From: Streptomyces mirabilis
GTDB lineage: Bacteria > Actinomycetota > Actinomycetes > Streptomycetales > Streptomycetaceae
DNA length: 64,000 bases
Direction: 5' to 3'
Assembly: GCF_039503195.1 (NCBI RefSeq)
Contig: NZ_JBCJKP010000001.1
Span: 10,850,001-10,914,000 of the forward strand
The notes under the pieces were generated by a model. The model was not told the DNA's origin. It saw only the letters and a program-made list of their open reading frames with translations, and made no database searches. Of the stretch, positions 63,016 through 64,000 are shown piece after piece. Position numbers and translations under genes: made by a program. Within the stretch, counting starts at the first letter, position 1. Each line of letters opens with the position of its first letter.

Positions 63016-63398
63016 AGCCTTTCAACCGCTCCATGCCCACCGGCCATCAGAACTCCGCCCACCGCACCCTGCCCCACCTGGTCCTGGTCACCGTGCGCGC
63101 CGACCAGCCGGTCAACCTGGTCTCCGCCTTCGAAGAGCCCGTCGCCGGCCACAGCGGCCTGGCCGCCGAATCCGCGGTGCGCCTGGCCGGCGAACTAGCC
63201 TCCGTCGGACAGACTTGGGGCACCGTGCCGACGCGGACTGTGGCCACCTACGCCCTGGATGCCGACAGACTCACCGACACGTTCGGGCCCTCCCTCGCCT
63301 TCCCCGCCCTCCTCGACCAGGTGGACGCCCTGGTCGGCGCATGGCTGGCCGACGGCGGCCTCGGCCAGTCCGAGACCGCACAGGCCGGTGCGCGATGA
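63015..63398 (+). pseudogene. cas7e: Type I-E Cas7 (Cas7e/CasC/Cse4), C-terminal third
   Basis: Encodes FNRSMPTGHQNSAHRTLPHL then VLVTVRADQPVNLVSAFEEP, the strongly conserved thumb/palm segment of Cas7e. AAESAVRLAGELASVGQTWG and LLDQVDALVGAWLADGGLGQ follow, ending with TGA overlapping the cas5e start (ATGA). Cas7e is the repeated backbone subunit of Cascade. The first 240 or so residues are absent and the frame is fused to an unrelated gene upstream. Cas3, Cas8e and Cse2 are not in the window. Confidence 0.85.
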
Positions 63399-64000
63399 CC
63401 ACCGACCAGGCCGTGCTCGTCCTCAGGCTGGCCGCCCCCCTGCAGTCCTGGGGCGGCCCTTCCCGCTACAACCGGCGCGACACCCTGCCCCAGCCCACCA
63501 AATCGGGCATCGTCGGCCTGCTCGCCGCAGCCGACGGCCGGTCCCGCGAGGCGTCCCTGAGCGACCTGCTCGGCCTGCACCTGGGCGTGCGCGTCGACCA
63601 GCCGGGCACCCTGCTGCGCGACTACCACACCGTCAGCGACCACCGCGGCCTTCCCCTGTCTTCCCCTGCCTTCAGCGAAGGTGACGCCAAAGGCCTGCAG
63701 AAAAAGACCAGCCCGGCCAAGTACACCGGCGTCACCCAGCGCTACTACCTCCAGGACGCGGTCTCACCGTCGTCCTGCGCGGCGCTGCCCCGCTTCTGGC
63801 CGGGTTGGAATGCGCCGTACGTCAGCCGGTCTTCCCGCTGTCCCTCGGCCGCCGCTCCTGTCCGCCCACCGGCCCGGTCAGTCTCGGCCTGCGCCCGGAC
63901 GCCGCCTGCAGGAGGTGCTCGCCGACGTGCCCTGGCAGGCGTCCGCGCACCGCCGCCACATCCGCACCCCGCAAGTGGTGCTGGATGCCCCCGTCGAGGA
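63395..64000 (+). pseudogene. cas5e: Type I-E Cas5 (Cas5e/CasD), frameshifted, continues past the window
   Basis: Starts at the ATG of 63395: LVLRLAAPLQSWGGPSRYNR then RDTLPQPTKSGIVGLLAAAD and VRVDQPGTLLRDYHTVSDHR, the RAMP-fold N-terminus of Cas5e. After TQRYYLQDA a base is missing (about 63761), and the next frame reads TVVLRGAAPLLAGLECAVRQ and VFPLSLGRRSCPPTGPVSLG. A second shift near 63905 gives QEVLADVPWQASAHRRHIRT to the window edge. Cas5e caps the 5' handle of crRNA in Cascade. With two frameshifts it is non-functional as written. Confidence 0.85.

Overview
The window is very GC-rich actinobacterial DNA, almost certainly Streptomyces. The evidence is the codon use, the GTG starts, and many Streptomyces-type families: HSP18 regulator with Hsp20, SpoIIE-type phosphatases, an R61-like DD-peptidase, DUF2267, and Tap- and Tpg-like telomere proteins. 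It reads as accessory DNA from a chromosome arm or linear plasmid. It is crowded with insertion sequences (IS3, IS5, IS630, ISL3, IS256, IS6, IS110, IS1380), truncated genes and single-base frameshifts. No rRNA, tRNA or CRISPR array was seen.

Layout. 1-3.1 kb: nested transposons (IS3 inside an IS5 remnant, then a dead IS630). 3.3-6.7 kb: an intact two-component system and a lipoprotein DD-peptidase/beta-lactamase-like protein. 6.8-9.6 kb: remnants (telomeric helicase start, IS3, small DUF genes). 9.6-11.6 kb: a heat-shock/stress island (SAP-like protein, DUF2267, Hsp20, divergent HSP18 regulator). 12-14.3 kb: a small membrane protein between inverted repeats, a phoU fragment and a membrane SpoIIE phosphatase. 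14.4-22 kb: an ISL3 element with an in-frame expansion, IS256/IS630 scraps, a DUF3592-like membrane protein, frameshifted plasmid genes, IS6, and stitched fragments. 22-26.8 kb: a redox/efflux island (aldo-keto reductase, MDR dehydrogenase, MFS pump with divergent MarR, truncated WrbA). 27-31.7 kb: IS110, an alpha/beta hydrolase and IS1380.

32.6-38.6 kb: a glyoxalase-like protein; a tightly overlapping operon (methyltransferase, small ORF, secreted/TM protein, cytochrome b, small TM protein); a cupredoxin lipoprotein; an ABC permease with two nonsense codons; and a small secreted protein. 38.6-42.6 kb: two Ku fragments, arsM, arsC and arsT/trxB remnants, a ClpX-type zinc finger protein and a DinB protein. 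42.9-46.1 kb: a Met-rich secreted protein, a multicopper oxidase split by one base, and a methyltransferase. 46-54 kb: a TPR protein, a Tpg C-terminal scrap, the N-terminal half of dnaE, a PAS-SpoIIE phosphatase, MazG, and ligase, aldehyde dehydrogenase and exonuclease fragments.

54-64 kb: a secreted Ig-like protein, plasmid-type genes with a tandemly duplicated domain, a Phd-Phd-RecA/DnaB-like fusion, a Tap-like gene and a Tpg-like gene. The last two are separated by an IS110 element that can be excised on paper to restore a 3-bp intergenic gap. The window ends in the 3' part of type I-E cas7e and a frameshifted cas5e. Working together, the intact genes suggest envelope sensing, heat/oxidative stress and copper/redox handling. 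The rest records repeated recombination near a replicon end. The most notable candidates are the telomere-maintenance module with its IS110 and putative bridge RNA, the orphan cytochrome b operon, and the Met-rich protein with its multicopper oxidase.
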